From the NCBI GenBank assembly GCA_016709965.1, contig JADJLT010000006.1, positions 992,001-1,056,000 of the forward strand: 64,000 nt of DNA, in the 5' to 3' direction. The notes beneath the pieces are model-generated. The model was not told the DNA's origin. It made no database searches and saw only the letters and a list, made by a program, of their open reading frames with translations. The position numbers were made by a program, and so were the translations under genes. Source of the stretch: Betaproteobacteria bacterium (GTDB lineage Bacteria > Pseudomonadota > Gammaproteobacteria > Burkholderiales > Rhodocyclaceae). Positions 17,656-27,281 of this stretch are shown piece by piece. Each line of letters starts with the position of its first letter. Position 1 is the first letter of the stretch.

Positions 17656-18689
17656 GAGGGCGTTCCTTCGGCCAGCGCTTTGGCCAACGTCACAAGCAGA
17701 CGAGGTTTGCGCCAGAATTTCCAGCGATCCTTGCTGTTTAGCGTCCAGGTGAGTTGGCCGTAGATGGTTGGGGCGACAATCGTCAATGTTTCAACCTGAC
17801 TGCCCAGTGCGGCCCGCAACCGTGCGAACCAGTCGTTGTCCATCTGCTGCGCGGCGGCGCGCCAGCCTGGGCCGTCTTCATAAAGCACCGGTGGGAGCAG
17901 GCTATCGAGAACAACCAGGTCGTGGCCACTGTCAGTGGTCTTCCTAAGCAGGTCGGCGAGGCTGGACGGGCACGGCTTTGTCGGGGTGTCGCTGGCCAGC
18001 GCGAAGCCGGTTGCCAGCGGGTTGTTAGTCCAGATTGTGCCGTAAGCCGGCTTCTCCAGGGCCGGCATTGCGCCGCCACCCCATAGCCAGACGCTGTTGA
18101 CGGCTGGCTTGCCTGCAGCCTGGCGCTGCTCGTTGACCGAGTGGCCATGCAGGACCATTTGAACTTCGTTGAGCCAACGAGTCAGCGGGCCATTTTTATC
18201 GGTGAGTTCGCCATCAATGCGCCGCCCGGCAATTTTCGAAATTGGCTCGGCATTGTGGTTGACCGCAGTATTCAGTTTCAAATACCAGCGACGGGAGGTG
18301 GCGACATGAAATTGGCCGATATCGGCGAATTCCTTGTTGAGGGATGTGGTGATTGCCTGCGCCTCATCGATCTCCAGATCGAAGGCGCCGGCATCGGCGA
18401 GGATGATTCTTTCGTGGTGAAAGCGCAGGTGTACCGGGTCGGCACATAGCCAATGAGCATCGCCGGGGTGTTGCGCTGCGGCTTCGCCGAGCAGACGCAA
18501 GGGCCCGAAAGGGGCATCGTCGAGGCCGAATTGCTGGGCAAGGGCGGTTTCAAAGGGGCGCCGCGACTGGCGCTCAAAGGTGCTGTGGGCGGCCAGCCAT
18601 TCAAAGCCCGGTTCGGAAAATTTCCCGAGCGTTAGTTGGTCATTTGGCTCAGGCCAGATCAGTTCGGGGACAAGCAGGGTAAGGCGCAC
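17652..18689 (-). CDS. Phosphoglycerate mutase-like conserved protein (RegA/PGM annotation group)
   Basis: The protein has about 345 residues from a GTG start at 18689 (VRLTLLVPELIWPEPND). Conserved-looking parts are PLRLLGEAA, CADPVHLRFHHERIIL, and the late segment NSVWLWGGGAMPAL. Proteins of this type are commonly annotated as phosphoglycerate mutase or RegA in betaproteobacteria, where they sit next to recJ. The catalytic motifs of classical cofactor-independent PGM are not evident, so the enzymatic name should not be trusted. An upstream in-frame extension would run into the lolC promoter, so GTG 18689 is preferred. It overlaps recJ by 4 bases. Confidence 0.7.
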   Translation of the reverse strand: MRLTLLVPELIWPEPNDQLTLGKFSEPGFEWLAAHSTFERQSRRPFETALAQQFGLDDAPFGPLRLLGEAAAQHPGDAHWLCADPVHLRFHHERIILADAGAFDLEIDEAQAITTSLNKEFADIGQFHVATSRRWYLKLNTAVNHNAEPISKIAGRRIDGELTDKNGPLTRWLNEVQMVLHGHSVNEQRQAAGKPAVNSVWLWGGGAMPALEKPAYGTIWTNNPLATGFALASDTPTKPCPSSLADLLRKTTDSGHDLVVLDSLLPPVLYEDGPGWRAAAQQMDNDWFARLRAALGSQVETLTIVAPTIYGQLTWTLNSKDRWKFWRKPRLLVTLAKALAEGTPS

Positions 18690-18758
18690 GGGCGGCAGGC
18701 AGGGGAGTTGTGATGGAAAAGTGTACCATAGCGTCTTTCGACGCCCGGTGTTATCCGA

Positions 18759-20006
18759 ATGGCATTGCCCTACGAACTGTTGATTGGCTTGCGCTACACG
18801 CGCGCCAAAAAACGTAACCACTTCATTTCATTCATTTCGCTGATCTCGATGCTAGGCATCGGGCTCGGCGTTGCCGCGCTGATTGTCGTATTGTCGGTGA
18901 TGAACGGCTTTCAGAAGGAATTGCGGACGCGCATTCTTGGCGTCGCCTCGCACATCCAGATCACCGGCATCAACGGTGAGTTGCCCAACTGGACGCTGGT
19001 TGCCGAGCAGGCGATGAAGCACCCCGAAGTCAAGGCCAGCGCGCCTTTCGTTCAGTCGCAGGGGATGTTTACCGTCGATGGCGTGGTCAAGGGCGCGATT
19101 ATTCGCGGCATCCTGCCGGAACAGGAGGATCGTGTCGCCGATTTTCGCAAGACCATTCAGAGCGGCAGTCTGGACGATCTGCGGCCAGGTGAATTCGGGA
19201 TCGTGCTCGGAGCAGATCTGGCACGTTCGCTACGTGTTTTTACCGGCGACAAGGTGACCTTGATCGCGCCACAGGGCACGGTAACGCCAGCGGGTGTCGT
19301 ACCGCGATTGAAGTCCTTCAAGGTGGTCGGTATCTTCGAGGTAGGCATGTATGAATACGACTCGGGGCTGGCTCTGATCAATCTGGAGGATGCGCAAAAA
19401 CTTTACCAGATGGATGATCGTGTGACGGGTGTGCGGCTGAAAGTGGATGACCTCTTTCAGGCGCCACGTATTGCCCGTGAGCTGGTTCGTTACGTTGATG
19501 CAGATGCCTATCTGAGCGACTGGACAAAGAGCCATGCCAATTTCTTTCGCGCCGTGCAGATCGAGAAGAACATGATGTTCATCATCCTGTCCCTCATCGT
19601 TGCCGTCGCGGCTTTCAACCTCGTGTCTACGCTGGTTATGGCTGTGACCGACAAGCAGGCCGATATTGCCATCCTGCGCACACTGGGAGCGCGGCCCTTG
19701 TCGATCATGGGGATCTTCGTCGTGCAGGGGGCGCTGGTTGGCTTTATCGGGCTTGGGTTGGGCATTGTTGGTGGCGTGCTGCTGGCGCTGAATATCGATG
19801 TTGTGGTGCCTTTTATCGAAAAAATGCTTGGCGTCCATTTCCTGTCGAAGGAAATCTATTACATCTCCGATCTGCCCTCCGAATTGCAATGGGGCGATGT
19901 CTGGGGGGTCACGCTGATCGCATTCGTGCTTGCGCTTTTGGCCACGCTGTATCCGAGCTGGCGGGCGTCGAGGGTCAATCCGGCGGAGGCGTTGCGCTAT
20001 GAGTGA
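18759..20006 (+). CDS. lolC: Lipoprotein-releasing ABC transporter permease LolC/LolE
   Basis: This inner-membrane protein of 415 residues releases lipoproteins to the carrier LolA. It has one N-terminal membrane helix (about 28-50), a large periplasmic domain, and three C-terminal helices (about 270-300, 320-345, 375-400; FtsX-like fold). The start MALPYELLIGLRYTRAKKRNHFISFIS is typical for the family. Only one permease gene is seen, so the transporter may be a homodimer of this subunit, as in many betaproteobacteria; this is inference. The 3' end overlaps lolD by 8 bases. Confidence 0.94.
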   Translation: MALPYELLIGLRYTRAKKRNHFISFISLISMLGIGLGVAALIVVLSVMNGFQKELRTRILGVASHIQITGINGELPNWTLVAEQAMKHPEVKASAPFVQSQGMFTVDGVVKGAIIRGILPEQEDRVADFRKTIQSGSLDDLRPGEFGIVLGADLARSLRVFTGDKVTLIAPQGTVTPAGVVPRLKSFKVVGIFEVGMYEYDSGLALINLEDAQKLYQMDDRVTGVRLKVDDLFQAPRIARELVRYVDADAYLSDWTKSHANFFRAVQIEKNMMFIILSLIVAVAAFNLVSTLVMAVTDKQADIAILRTLGARPLSIMGIFVVQGALVGFIGLGLGIVGGVLLALNIDVVVPFIEKMLGVHFLSKEIYYISDLPSELQWGDVWGVTLIAFVLALLATLYPSWRASRVNPAEALRYE

Positions 20007-20670
20007 GCCAATTCTGATTGCGCGCGGGGTTTCCAAGGTATTCCGTGGCGGTGGGTTGGACGTGCCAGTGCTGTCGGGTATCGATCTGATTGTGCAGCCG
20101 GGGGAGACAGTCGCGATTGTCGGTGCTTCTGGCTCCGGAAAGAGCACCTTGCTGCATCTGCTTGGCGGACTAGATACGCCAACGGCGGGCGACGTAACCC
20201 TGATGGGCAAGGATTTCTCGTCGCTGGGAGAAGTTGGCCGCGGAGATTGGCGAAACCGGCACCTCGGTTTTGTCTATCAATTCCATCACCTGCTCGCGGA
20301 GTTTTCGGCGCTGGAAAATGTGGCCATGCCTTTGTTGATTCGTCGCATGGATCGGCAGGAAGCACTCGACACGGCGAGCGGGATCCTGACGGCTGTCGGG
20401 CTCGGGCACCGTCTGGAACATCGTCCTGGCGAGCTATCCGGGGGCGAGCGTCAGCGGGCGGCCATTGCCCGGGCGCTAGTCAGTGATCCGTCCTGTCTGC
20501 TGGCGGACGAACCGACTGGCAATCTCGATAGCCATACGGCATCGGTGGTGTTTGGCTTGTTGATTGAACGGGTTCGCTTGCAGCAGGCCAGTCTTATCGT
20601 GGTCACACATGACCAGCGACTGGCCGCCAAGGCCGATCGGGTACTCAATTTGAATGACGGCGGTTTTTGA
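19999..20670 (+). CDS. lolD: Lipoprotein-releasing ABC transporter ATP-binding protein LolD
   Basis: The protein has 223 residues and carries Walker A (GASGSGKST), the Q-loop region, signature (LSGGERQRAAIARAL), Walker B (CLLADEPTGNLD) and H-loop (VVTHD). It powers lipoprotein release with LolC. The ATG at 19999 overlaps the lolC stop, giving translational coupling. Length and motif order are standard. Confidence 0.95.
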   Translation: MSEPILIARGVSKVFRGGGLDVPVLSGIDLIVQPGETVAIVGASGSGKSTLLHLLGGLDTPTAGDVTLMGKDFSSLGEVGRGDWRNRHLGFVYQFHHLLAEFSALENVAMPLLIRRMDRQEALDTASGILTAVGLGHRLEHRPGELSGGERQRAAIARALVSDPSCLLADEPTGNLDSHTASVVFGLLIERVRLQQASLIVVTHDQRLAAKADRVLNLNDGGF

Positions 20671-20755
20671 AAACAAGCAAATAAGTGTTAGATTAGACAA
20701 AAATACTGTTAGTAATAACTACGATATATGTGGTTCCTGCCGAGGACATTTTCTA

Positions 20756-22771
20756 ATGCAAGCACTCTTTTCTCCCGCTGTCGCCCTGATGAACCGCATT
20801 CGCTACAACACGAAATTCCTGTTGATAGGGGGTGCGGTAACGCTGGTCATTCTCGTCCTGCTCTCTTCGGTCTACTCTTCGTTGAATCGGGATATTGAGT
20901 CGGCTCGCAATGAACAGGCAGGTTTGCAGATGCTCAAGCCGATCAATCAGGTTGCCCGCGTAATGCAGCAGCATCGCGGCTTGTCAGCCGGCGTGTTGAG
21001 CGGAAATGAAGCAATGAAGGACAAGCGGGCGGCCAAGGAAAAGGAGGTCAGCGACGCATTGGTCGCTGCCGATGCCGCCCTCTCGACCAAATTGCGTGAA
21101 GCAGCGACCTGGAAGAGTATTCGGCAGGAATGGAGCGACATTCAAGGCCAGGGGCTGGCATGGTCTCAACCAGACAACGTCAAACGGCACACCGCCATGC
21201 TCACCAAAGTGCTGCAGTTCATGGTCGACGTCGCTGACGATACCGAGTTGACGCTTGATCCGGTGATGGATACGTATTACTTCATGGATACGATGGTCAC
21301 CAAGATGCCGGCCATGCTTGAGCAGATGGGCATCACGCGTGCCAGGGGTACGGCGCTATTGACCAAGAAAGAGATTTCGCAGGCGCAACGAATTGAAATG
21401 GCATCAACCATCGCGCAGATGGATGGGACGCTGAAAGCTCAGAATATCAATGTGGAAAAGGTGATTCGCTTTGCTCCCTACCTTCAAGAAGCATTGTCTG
21501 GACCAACCAAAGAGTTTTCCGATGGTGCCGAGAAGATTTTTGCGCTGGTGCGCGACGATATTCTCAGTGAAAAATTTGTAACGAACCCGCAGGACTATTT
21601 TGCGCTGACCACCCAGGAAATCGATCTGGGCTACAAGGTCATGTTCGATACGCTGATTCCTCAATTTGAGCAGCAATTGCAGGGGCGTGTGGACAAGGCA
21701 CGCAAGGTGCTGATGTTTGAAGTTGGCATATCGATACTGATCGCATTGGTCGTCGGCTACCTTGGCTTGGGTACTTATTATTCGGTCATGAACAGCGTTG
21801 AAGATTTCTCTTCCGGGGCTCGTCGACTGGCCGATGGTGATCTGACGGCCGAGTTTGATACGCATGGTGCCGATGAACTGCATTCAGCTGGCAAAGACTT
21901 CAATGGCATGGCCCTGGCATTTCGAAAATTGCTCGGTGGCATTAAGGGCGATGTTCGAGAACTGAATGTGGCGGCGGAACAATTGGCAACGTCGAGTCAG
22001 CAGATTTCTGTCAGCACAGCAACGCAAAGCGATTCGGCATCCAGCATGGCAGCAGCGGTTGAGCAGATGACGGTCGGTGTGGACCATATTTCGCGCAATG
22101 CGCAGGACGCGCAGAACTATTCACGCGAATCCGACCAGGTTGCGGCGCAGGGTGGACGTATCGTTCAAGCAGTGGTTAACGAGATTCAGGGGATTGCCGA
22201 TACCGTCAACCAGTCAGCGGTGGCTGTCGAGGCACTTGGCAAACAGTCCGAGCAGATTTCGGCCATCGTTGGCACTATCAAGGACATTGCCGATCAGACC
22301 AACCTCCTGGCCCTGAATGCTGCGATTGAAGCGGCACGCGCGGGCGAGTCTGGCCGCGGTTTTGCCGTCGTTGCCGATGAGGTCAGAAAGCTGGCGGAGC
22401 GGACTGCCAAGTCGACGCACGAGATTTCTGAAATGATTCTGGCGGTTCAGACGGGTACGGCGACTGCCGTCTCCAGCATGAAGCAGGGGGTCGAACGGGT
22501 TTCTGCTGGTGTCGAACAAGCCCAATTGGCGGGTGAAGCAATTGCCAAGGTGCAGGCGCAATCGCGTCAGGTGCTGGATGCTGTTTCGGAAATTACCGTG
22601 TCCTTGCGTGAGCAAGCGGCGGCAAGCACCGAAATCGCCCAGAATGTCGAGCGCATTGCCCAGATGGCAGAGGAGAACAATGCTGCTGCCTCCGGAAATG
22701 CAGCCACCTCCGATACGTTGCGCACATTGGCCCATGCGCTCAATAGCGCTATCGCCCGCTTCAGGACCTGA
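20756..22771 (+). CDS. Methyl-accepting chemotaxis protein with a NIT-like periplasmic sensor
   Basis: The protein has 671 residues. A first membrane helix (about 18-40) precedes a large periplasmic helical domain with the NIT-like signature INQVARVMQQHRGLSAGVLSG; a second helix (about 320-342) leads to a HAMP domain (ARRLADGDLTAEFDTHGADELHSAGKDFN) and the cytoplasmic signalling coiled coil with the hairpin tip DQTNLLALNAAIEAARAGES and GFAVVADEVRKLAERT. It would report a small ligand, possibly nitrate or nitrite by family, to CheA. ATG 20756 has a GAGGA upstream. The stop overlaps the convergent DUF2062 gene by 11 bases. Confidence 0.93.
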   Translation: MQALFSPAVALMNRIRYNTKFLLIGGAVTLVILVLLSSVYSSLNRDIESARNEQAGLQMLKPINQVARVMQQHRGLSAGVLSGNEAMKDKRAAKEKEVSDALVAADAALSTKLREAATWKSIRQEWSDIQGQGLAWSQPDNVKRHTAMLTKVLQFMVDVADDTELTLDPVMDTYYFMDTMVTKMPAMLEQMGITRARGTALLTKKEISQAQRIEMASTIAQMDGTLKAQNINVEKVIRFAPYLQEALSGPTKEFSDGAEKIFALVRDDILSEKFVTNPQDYFALTTQEIDLGYKVMFDTLIPQFEQQLQGRVDKARKVLMFEVGISILIALVVGYLGLGTYYSVMNSVEDFSSGARRLADGDLTAEFDTHGADELHSAGKDFNGMALAFRKLLGGIKGDVRELNVAAEQLATSSQQISVSTATQSDSASSMAAAVEQMTVGVDHISRNAQDAQNYSRESDQVAAQGGRIVQAVVNEIQGIADTVNQSAVAVEALGKQSEQISAIVGTIKDIADQTNLLALNAAIEAARAGESGRGFAVVADEVRKLAERTAKSTHEISEMILAVQTGTATAVSSMKQGVERVSAGVEQAQLAGEAIAKVQAQSRQVLDAVSEITVSLREQAAASTEIAQNVERIAQMAEENNAAASGNAATSDTLRTLAHALNSAIARFRT

Positions 22772-23297
22772 CTGATTTTCGCCGCCGCCAGGCCGCGATC
22801 AAATAAGCACGCCACGCTGCACGCGTGGCGATGTAACCCACTACAGCCAAGCCGCTGGCGAGCAGAACAAGTCCGATGCCCAGCGGCTTGGCTGCTGCCA
22901 GCATCCAGCCCTGCATGGCGGTTGTCCAGCCGATCAAATCGCTGGCGTTAAAATCAGGGGGCGCGACAAAGCCGTTGCTTTCTCCGATGGCGAAGCGGCC
23001 AATCTGGTAAGCAACAATGTAGAGTGGCACGATGGTGAACGGGTTGGTATATAGCGTCACAAAAACAGCCAGCGGTAAATTGACCCGAAAAACCAGCGCA
23101 CAGATGGCCGCCCCCAGCATCTGCAGCGGTCCGGGAATCAGCCCGCAGAACAAGCCGGCGGCAACTGCACCGGCTGCCGAGTGGCGATTCAAATGCCATA
23201 GTCTGGGGTGCAGCAACGACGATTCGAATGGCTTCAACCAGGGGTTGTTGCGTATCGTCTCGTGATCAGGCAGGTATTTTTTCAGGTGCCGGCGCAT
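22761..23297 (-). CDS. DUF2062 membrane protein
   Basis: This 178-residue protein starts MRRHLKKYLPDHETI, followed by LWHLNRHSAAGAVAAGLFCGLIPGPLQML and two to three hydrophobic helices (about 45-95 and 140-165). The GLF-G-IPGP loop and the TNPFT segment are hallmarks of the DUF2062 family. The function is unknown; members are small inner-membrane proteins often found beside comEC, as here. Its start lies only 17 bases from the comEC start in the opposite direction, so the two genes must share a very short divergent region, with promoters probably inside the neighbouring coding regions. Confidence 0.82.
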   Translation of the reverse strand: MRRHLKKYLPDHETIRNNPWLKPFESSLLHPRLWHLNRHSAAGAVAAGLFCGLIPGPLQMLGAAICALVFRVNLPLAVFVTLYTNPFTIVPLYIVAYQIGRFAIGESNGFVAPPDFNASDLIGWTTAMQGWMLAAAKPLGIGLVLLASGLAVVGYIATRAAWRAYLIAAWRRRKSVRS

Positions 23298-23314
23298 CCT
23301 CGTATTATTGCAGC

Positions 23315-25633
23315 ATGCGCCTGAATATTCTCGCTTTCGCTGCTGGTGTGCTGGGTTTGCAGATGCAGCCGGAACTGCATGCTTGGGCGCCATTGGCCGT
23401 TGGTGGCCTGATTTTGTGCGTGCCGCGCCTGTGCTGGTCGAACTGGCCGGTGCGCCTGATGGTGATGGTCGGTTGTCTGGCCCTGGGGGTTGCCTGGGCA
23501 AGCTGGCGGGCGGAGATTCGGCTGGCTGACCAGCTCGGTGCCGACTGGGAAGGGCGCGATGTTGAAGTGATTGGTGTCATTGCGGGATTGCCGCAGGATT
23601 TCAGCAACGGCACACGTTTCGAATTTGACGTAAAAACCCGGTTGACCGTAGCAGCCGCTATTCCCGAGCACATTATGCTGTCCTGGTATCAGGGGCGGCG
23701 CGATGGTGAGCAATTCGAGCGTCTGCCGGTTCGCCCCGGTGAAATGTGGCGCTTCACCGTTCGCCTGAAGCGCCCGCATGGCAATGCCAATCCCGGTGGC
23801 TTCGATTATGAAGCCTGGCTGCTGGAGCGGGATATTCGGGCCACCGGCTACATTCGGCAGAATCCGCCGCAGCGTATCGCCGAGATGGTCTGGCGGCCGG
23901 ATTACGCCATTGAGCGGCTGCGCTTTGCCATCCGTGCCTCGTTCGCCCGCATCCTGCCGGAAGAGATCTATCCCTGGGCGGGCGTGTTGGTGGCGCTCAC
24001 GATTGGTGATCAGAAGGCGATTCAGGGTGAATTGTGGACCACTTTCAACCGTACCGGAACGACTCATCTCATGTCGATTTCCGGGCTTCACGTGACGATG
24101 GTGGCGGCGCTGTTCGGCTGGCTGGTGTCGTTTGGCTGGCGGCGGGTTCCGACGTTGGCGCTGCGCCTGCCAGCGCAAAAGGCTAGCTTGCTGGCTGCGT
24201 GCTTCGGGGCGCTGGCTTATTCGCTGCTGGCCGGGTTTGCCGTGCCCGCCCAGCGTACGCTTTACATGTTGCTGGTAGCGGCGGCGGCCCTGCTGTCAGG
24301 GCGCATCATTGCGCCCAGCCGGGTGTTGGCACTGGCTTTGCTGACGGTTTTGCTCATTGATCCATGGGCGGTACTGGCAGCCGGCTTTTGGTTGTCATTT
24401 GGCGCGGTGGCCGCCTTGTTGTATATCGGCGCAGCCTCGGTGGGCGAGCGGCAGGGCTGGGCAGGGCGTATTCGCGCCTGGGGGGTGGTGCAGTGGGCTG
24501 CGACGCTGGCCTCGTTGCCGATATTGCTGATGGTCTTCCAGCAGTTTTCATTGGTCTCGCCGTTGGCTAATGCGGTGGCCATACCGGTCATCAGCTTCAT
24601 TGTGACGCCGCTTGCCTTGCTGGGGGCGGTGCTGCCGTGGTGGCCAATTTTGGCTTTGGCCCATCAGGTCATGGCCTGGTTGATGGTATTCCTCGACTGG
24701 TGCGCGACCTGGCCAGTCTGGCTGGCGCCGGCACCGCCTCTTTGGGCGGGGATGGTGGCGGGTATAGGCGTAGCCGTCTGTTTGTTGCCGCGTGGTGTGC
24801 CGGGTCGCGGGCTGGGCGCAGTGCTGCTTTTTCCGGCGCTGTTCTGGCCAATACAAAAGCCGCCCGAGGGCGATGCTTGGATTGACATCCTGGATGTCGG
24901 CCAGGGGCTGGCCAGTGTCGTGCGGACGCGCGAACATACGCTGATCTACGATCCCGGTCCGCTTTATAGCGCTGAGTCGGATGCCGGCCAGCGGGTGGTT
25001 GTTCCTTATTTGCGAGCCTTGGGGATCAGTCATGTCGACATGTTGATGGTGACACACCGTGATACCGACCATTCCGGCGGTACGTCCTCTGTTCAGGCGG
25101 CGCTGGCGGTCGATGAAGTACGGTCATCGGTTGCCGGTTTGGCCGGACAACGCTGTATAGCCGGCCAGCGCTGGATGTGGGACGGTGTGGCTTTCGAAGT
25201 CATGCATCCTTCGGCTGATGGCTACGCAGTTGATGCCAAGCCGAATCACGTTTCCTGTGTTTTGATGGTCGAAGCTGGCGGGCGCCGCATGTTGTTGACC
25301 TCGGACATCGAGGCGCCCGACGAGGCAGCTCTGCTTCAGCGCTATCCGGGTGGTTTGAAGGCGGATGTCTTGTTAATGCCGCATCATGGTTCGAAGACGT
25401 CATCCACCTTGCCTTTCCTGCAGGCGGTCAATGCGCCGGTGACGGTCATCCCGGTGGGGTATCGCAGTCGCTTCGGGCATCCCAAGGCAGAGGTGCTGGC
25501 ACGCTACGAGGCGATGGGGGCAAAGATCTGGCGTACCGATCTCGATGGCGCTGCCAGCGTTGTGCTGGGTGCAAACGGTGTTGGCGTTTCAGGATGGCGG
25601 CATGAACGTCGTCGTTATTGGTTCGAGCAGTGA
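23315..25633 (+). CDS. comEC: DNA internalisation channel protein ComEC/Rec2
   Basis: The 772-residue protein forms the inner-membrane channel for single-stranded DNA in natural transformation. Parts in order: N-terminal helices and a DUF4131-type soluble region (about 1-190), the competence domain with many membrane helices (about 210-500; THLMSISGLHVTM is the conserved signature), and a C-terminal metallo-beta-lactamase domain with MVTHRDTDHSGG and LLMPHHGS. All look intact, so the strain may be transformable. A 15/20 match to the dispersed repeat is embedded at 23633-23652 (read LTVAAA). Confidence 0.94.
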   Translation: MRLNILAFAAGVLGLQMQPELHAWAPLAVGGLILCVPRLCWSNWPVRLMVMVGCLALGVAWASWRAEIRLADQLGADWEGRDVEVIGVIAGLPQDFSNGTRFEFDVKTRLTVAAAIPEHIMLSWYQGRRDGEQFERLPVRPGEMWRFTVRLKRPHGNANPGGFDYEAWLLERDIRATGYIRQNPPQRIAEMVWRPDYAIERLRFAIRASFARILPEEIYPWAGVLVALTIGDQKAIQGELWTTFNRTGTTHLMSISGLHVTMVAALFGWLVSFGWRRVPTLALRLPAQKASLLAACFGALAYSLLAGFAVPAQRTLYMLLVAAAALLSGRIIAPSRVLALALLTVLLIDPWAVLAAGFWLSFGAVAALLYIGAASVGERQGWAGRIRAWGVVQWAATLASLPILLMVFQQFSLVSPLANAVAIPVISFIVTPLALLGAVLPWWPILALAHQVMAWLMVFLDWCATWPVWLAPAPPLWAGMVAGIGVAVCLLPRGVPGRGLGAVLLFPALFWPIQKPPEGDAWIDILDVGQGLASVVRTREHTLIYDPGPLYSAESDAGQRVVVPYLRALGISHVDMLMVTHRDTDHSGGTSSVQAALAVDEVRSSVAGLAGQRCIAGQRWMWDGVAFEVMHPSADGYAVDAKPNHVSCVLMVEAGGRRMLLTSDIEAPDEAALLQRYPGGLKADVLLMPHHGSKTSSTLPFLQAVNAPVTVIPVGYRSRFGHPKAEVLARYEAMGAKIWRTDLDGAASVVLGANGVGVSGWRHERRRYWFEQ

Positions 25634-25659
25634 TACATTTGCAGGGAGGAGAGAACGAT

Positions 25660-26514
25660 ATGAAATTCAAACAACAATCTGTTCAATGTATCGGGCCTTC
25701 AGGCCTGCACCGGATGGCTTATACGGAGTGGGGTGCCCGTGATAATCCTCGCGTGCTGGTCTGCGTTCATGGCCTGACGCGCAATGGCCGCGATTTTGAC
25801 GCGCTGGCCGAAGCGATGTCGGCGCATTACCGGGTGATCTGTCCCGACGTTGTCGGGCGCGGGCAAAGCAGTCATCTGCGCGACCCGGCCGCTTACGGCA
25901 TCCCGTTATACGTTGCCGATATGGTGACGCTGATCGCCCGTCTAAATGTCGCGACCGTGCATTGGGTAGGCACTTCGATGGGCGGCCTGATCGGCATGGC
26001 GCTGGCAGCTCAGGAAGGAACACCCATCCAGAAAATGGTGCTTAACGATGTCGGTCCGGTGATCACTGCTGAATCGCTCAATCGCATCGGTACTTATGTC
26101 GGCGCCAATCCCGATTGGGCAAGCTTTGACGAGGCGCTGGCTTTCGTCAAATTTGTCAGCGAGCCGTTCGGGAATCTGACGGAGGCGCAATGGCATCACC
26201 TCACCGAAAGCAGCGTGATGCAGCGCGCAGATGGCCGTTGGGCCTTCCGTTACGACCCGCTGATTGCGGAGCCGTTCAGGGCTGCATTTGCCGACAAGGA
26301 TGTTGATCTCTGGCCACTTTACGAACAGATCAAATGCTCGACACTGGTCATTCGCGGCGCAGAATCAGACTTGCTGACGCGCGATACCTGGCAAAAAATG
26401 GGTTCCTGCGGTCCACAGGCAAAACTGGCCGAAATTGAAAAGGTTGGGCATGCGCCGATGTTCCAGTCCGAGGATCAAATCGCTGTGGTCCGCAATTTTC
26501 TATTGAGCGCATGA
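25660..26514 (+). CDS. Alpha/beta hydrolase
   Basis: This is a 284-residue alpha/beta hydrolase. An oxyanion-hole strand (VCVHGLTRNGRDFD), the nucleophile elbow WVGTSMGGLIG (Ser), an acid near RGAESDLL, and a late His in EKVGHAPMFQ make a complete Ser-Asp-His triad. Substrate is unknown; esterases and C-C hydrolases share this form. A strong GGGAGGAG lies before the ATG at 25660. It overlaps a second hydrolase gene by 4 bases (ATGA), so the two are cotranslated. Confidence 0.85.
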   Translation: MKFKQQSVQCIGPSGLHRMAYTEWGARDNPRVLVCVHGLTRNGRDFDALAEAMSAHYRVICPDVVGRGQSSHLRDPAAYGIPLYVADMVTLIARLNVATVHWVGTSMGGLIGMALAAQEGTPIQKMVLNDVGPVITAESLNRIGTYVGANPDWASFDEALAFVKFVSEPFGNLTEAQWHHLTESSVMQRADGRWAFRYDPLIAEPFRAAFADKDVDLWPLYEQIKCSTLVIRGAESDLLTRDTWQKMGSCGPQAKLAEIEKVGHAPMFQSEDQIAVVRNFLLSA

Positions 26515-27281
26515 AGCACATTATTGTTAATGGGCTGAAGCTCGAATATCGCGATTATCCGGCCACGCTTGAAGGGCGCCCGACGCTCTTGCTGCTGCAT
26601 GAAGGCTTGGGCTGCGTCACCATGTGGCGGCATTTTCCGGAAAAACTGGCGGCAACAACCGGATGTCGGCTTATTGTCTGGTCACGGGCGGGATATGGCG
26701 GATCGGATGCCTATGCCGAGCCGCGTACGCCGCGCTACATGCATCGCGAGGCAGAGGAAATGTTGCCAGCGTTGATTGCCGCGCTGGGCATTGAGCGTCC
26801 GCTGCTGATTGGCCACAGCGACGGTGGCAGCATTGCGCTGATCTTCGCCGGCGCCTATCCGGCGGTGCCGGTTGCCGTCGCCGTGATGGCGCCGCATGAG
26901 TTTGTCGAGGAGGTCACACTGGCCGGGATTCGTGAAGCGAGGGTGGCCTGGGAAACCACCGATTTGCCGAAAAAGCTGGCGCGCTACCACCATGCGCAGA
27001 CCGAACGTGTCTTCAGCGACTGGAACGATACCTGGTTGTCACCGGTCTACCGCGATTGGAATATCGAGGAATATCTGCCGAAAATCCGTTGCCCGGTGCT
27101 CGCCATCCAGGGCGAGCAGGACGAGTATGCGACGATGCGTCAGATTGATGTGATTGGCGAGAGAGTGCCTGGCACTGAGTTGGTGAAGCTAGCTCAATGT
27201 GGTCACTCGCCACACCGCGATCAGGAGGCAGCCGTCCTCGACGCGTTGGCCGCGTTCGTCAGGCGAGCCAGTGGATCCTGA
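26511..27281 (+). CDS. Alpha/beta hydrolase
   Basis: A protein of 256 residues with LLLLHEGLGCVTMW, the elbow LIGHSDGGSIAL (Ser), QGEQDEYA (acid) and AQCGHSPHRD (His), so the triad is complete. The HEGLG and GHSDGG forms are common in a family near proline iminopeptidase-like and 2-succinyl-6-hydroxy-cyclohexadiene-type hydrolases, but no substrate can be assigned. Its last 61 bases overlap the 3' end of the convergent mtfA gene, which is unusually long for a convergent overlap. Confidence 0.84.
   Translation: MKHIIVNGLKLEYRDYPATLEGRPTLLLLHEGLGCVTMWRHFPEKLAATTGCRLIVWSRAGYGGSDAYAEPRTPRYMHREAEEMLPALIAALGIERPLLIGHSDGGSIALIFAGAYPAVPVAVAVMAPHEFVEEVTLAGIREARVAWETTDLPKKLARYHHAQTERVFSDWNDTWLSPVYRDWNIEEYLPKIRCPVLAIQGEQDEYATMRQIDVIGERVPGTELVKLAQCGHSPHRDQEAAVLDALAAFVRRASGS

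Noticed and set aside
16060..17763. 567-codon rightward frame opposite recJ
   Set aside because: Antisense shadow of recJ; Gly/Asp/Val-rich composition without domains.
18255..18273. GTGGTTGACCGCAGT in the PGM-like gene
   Set aside because: Core match only; the T-run and CC of the repeat are missing.
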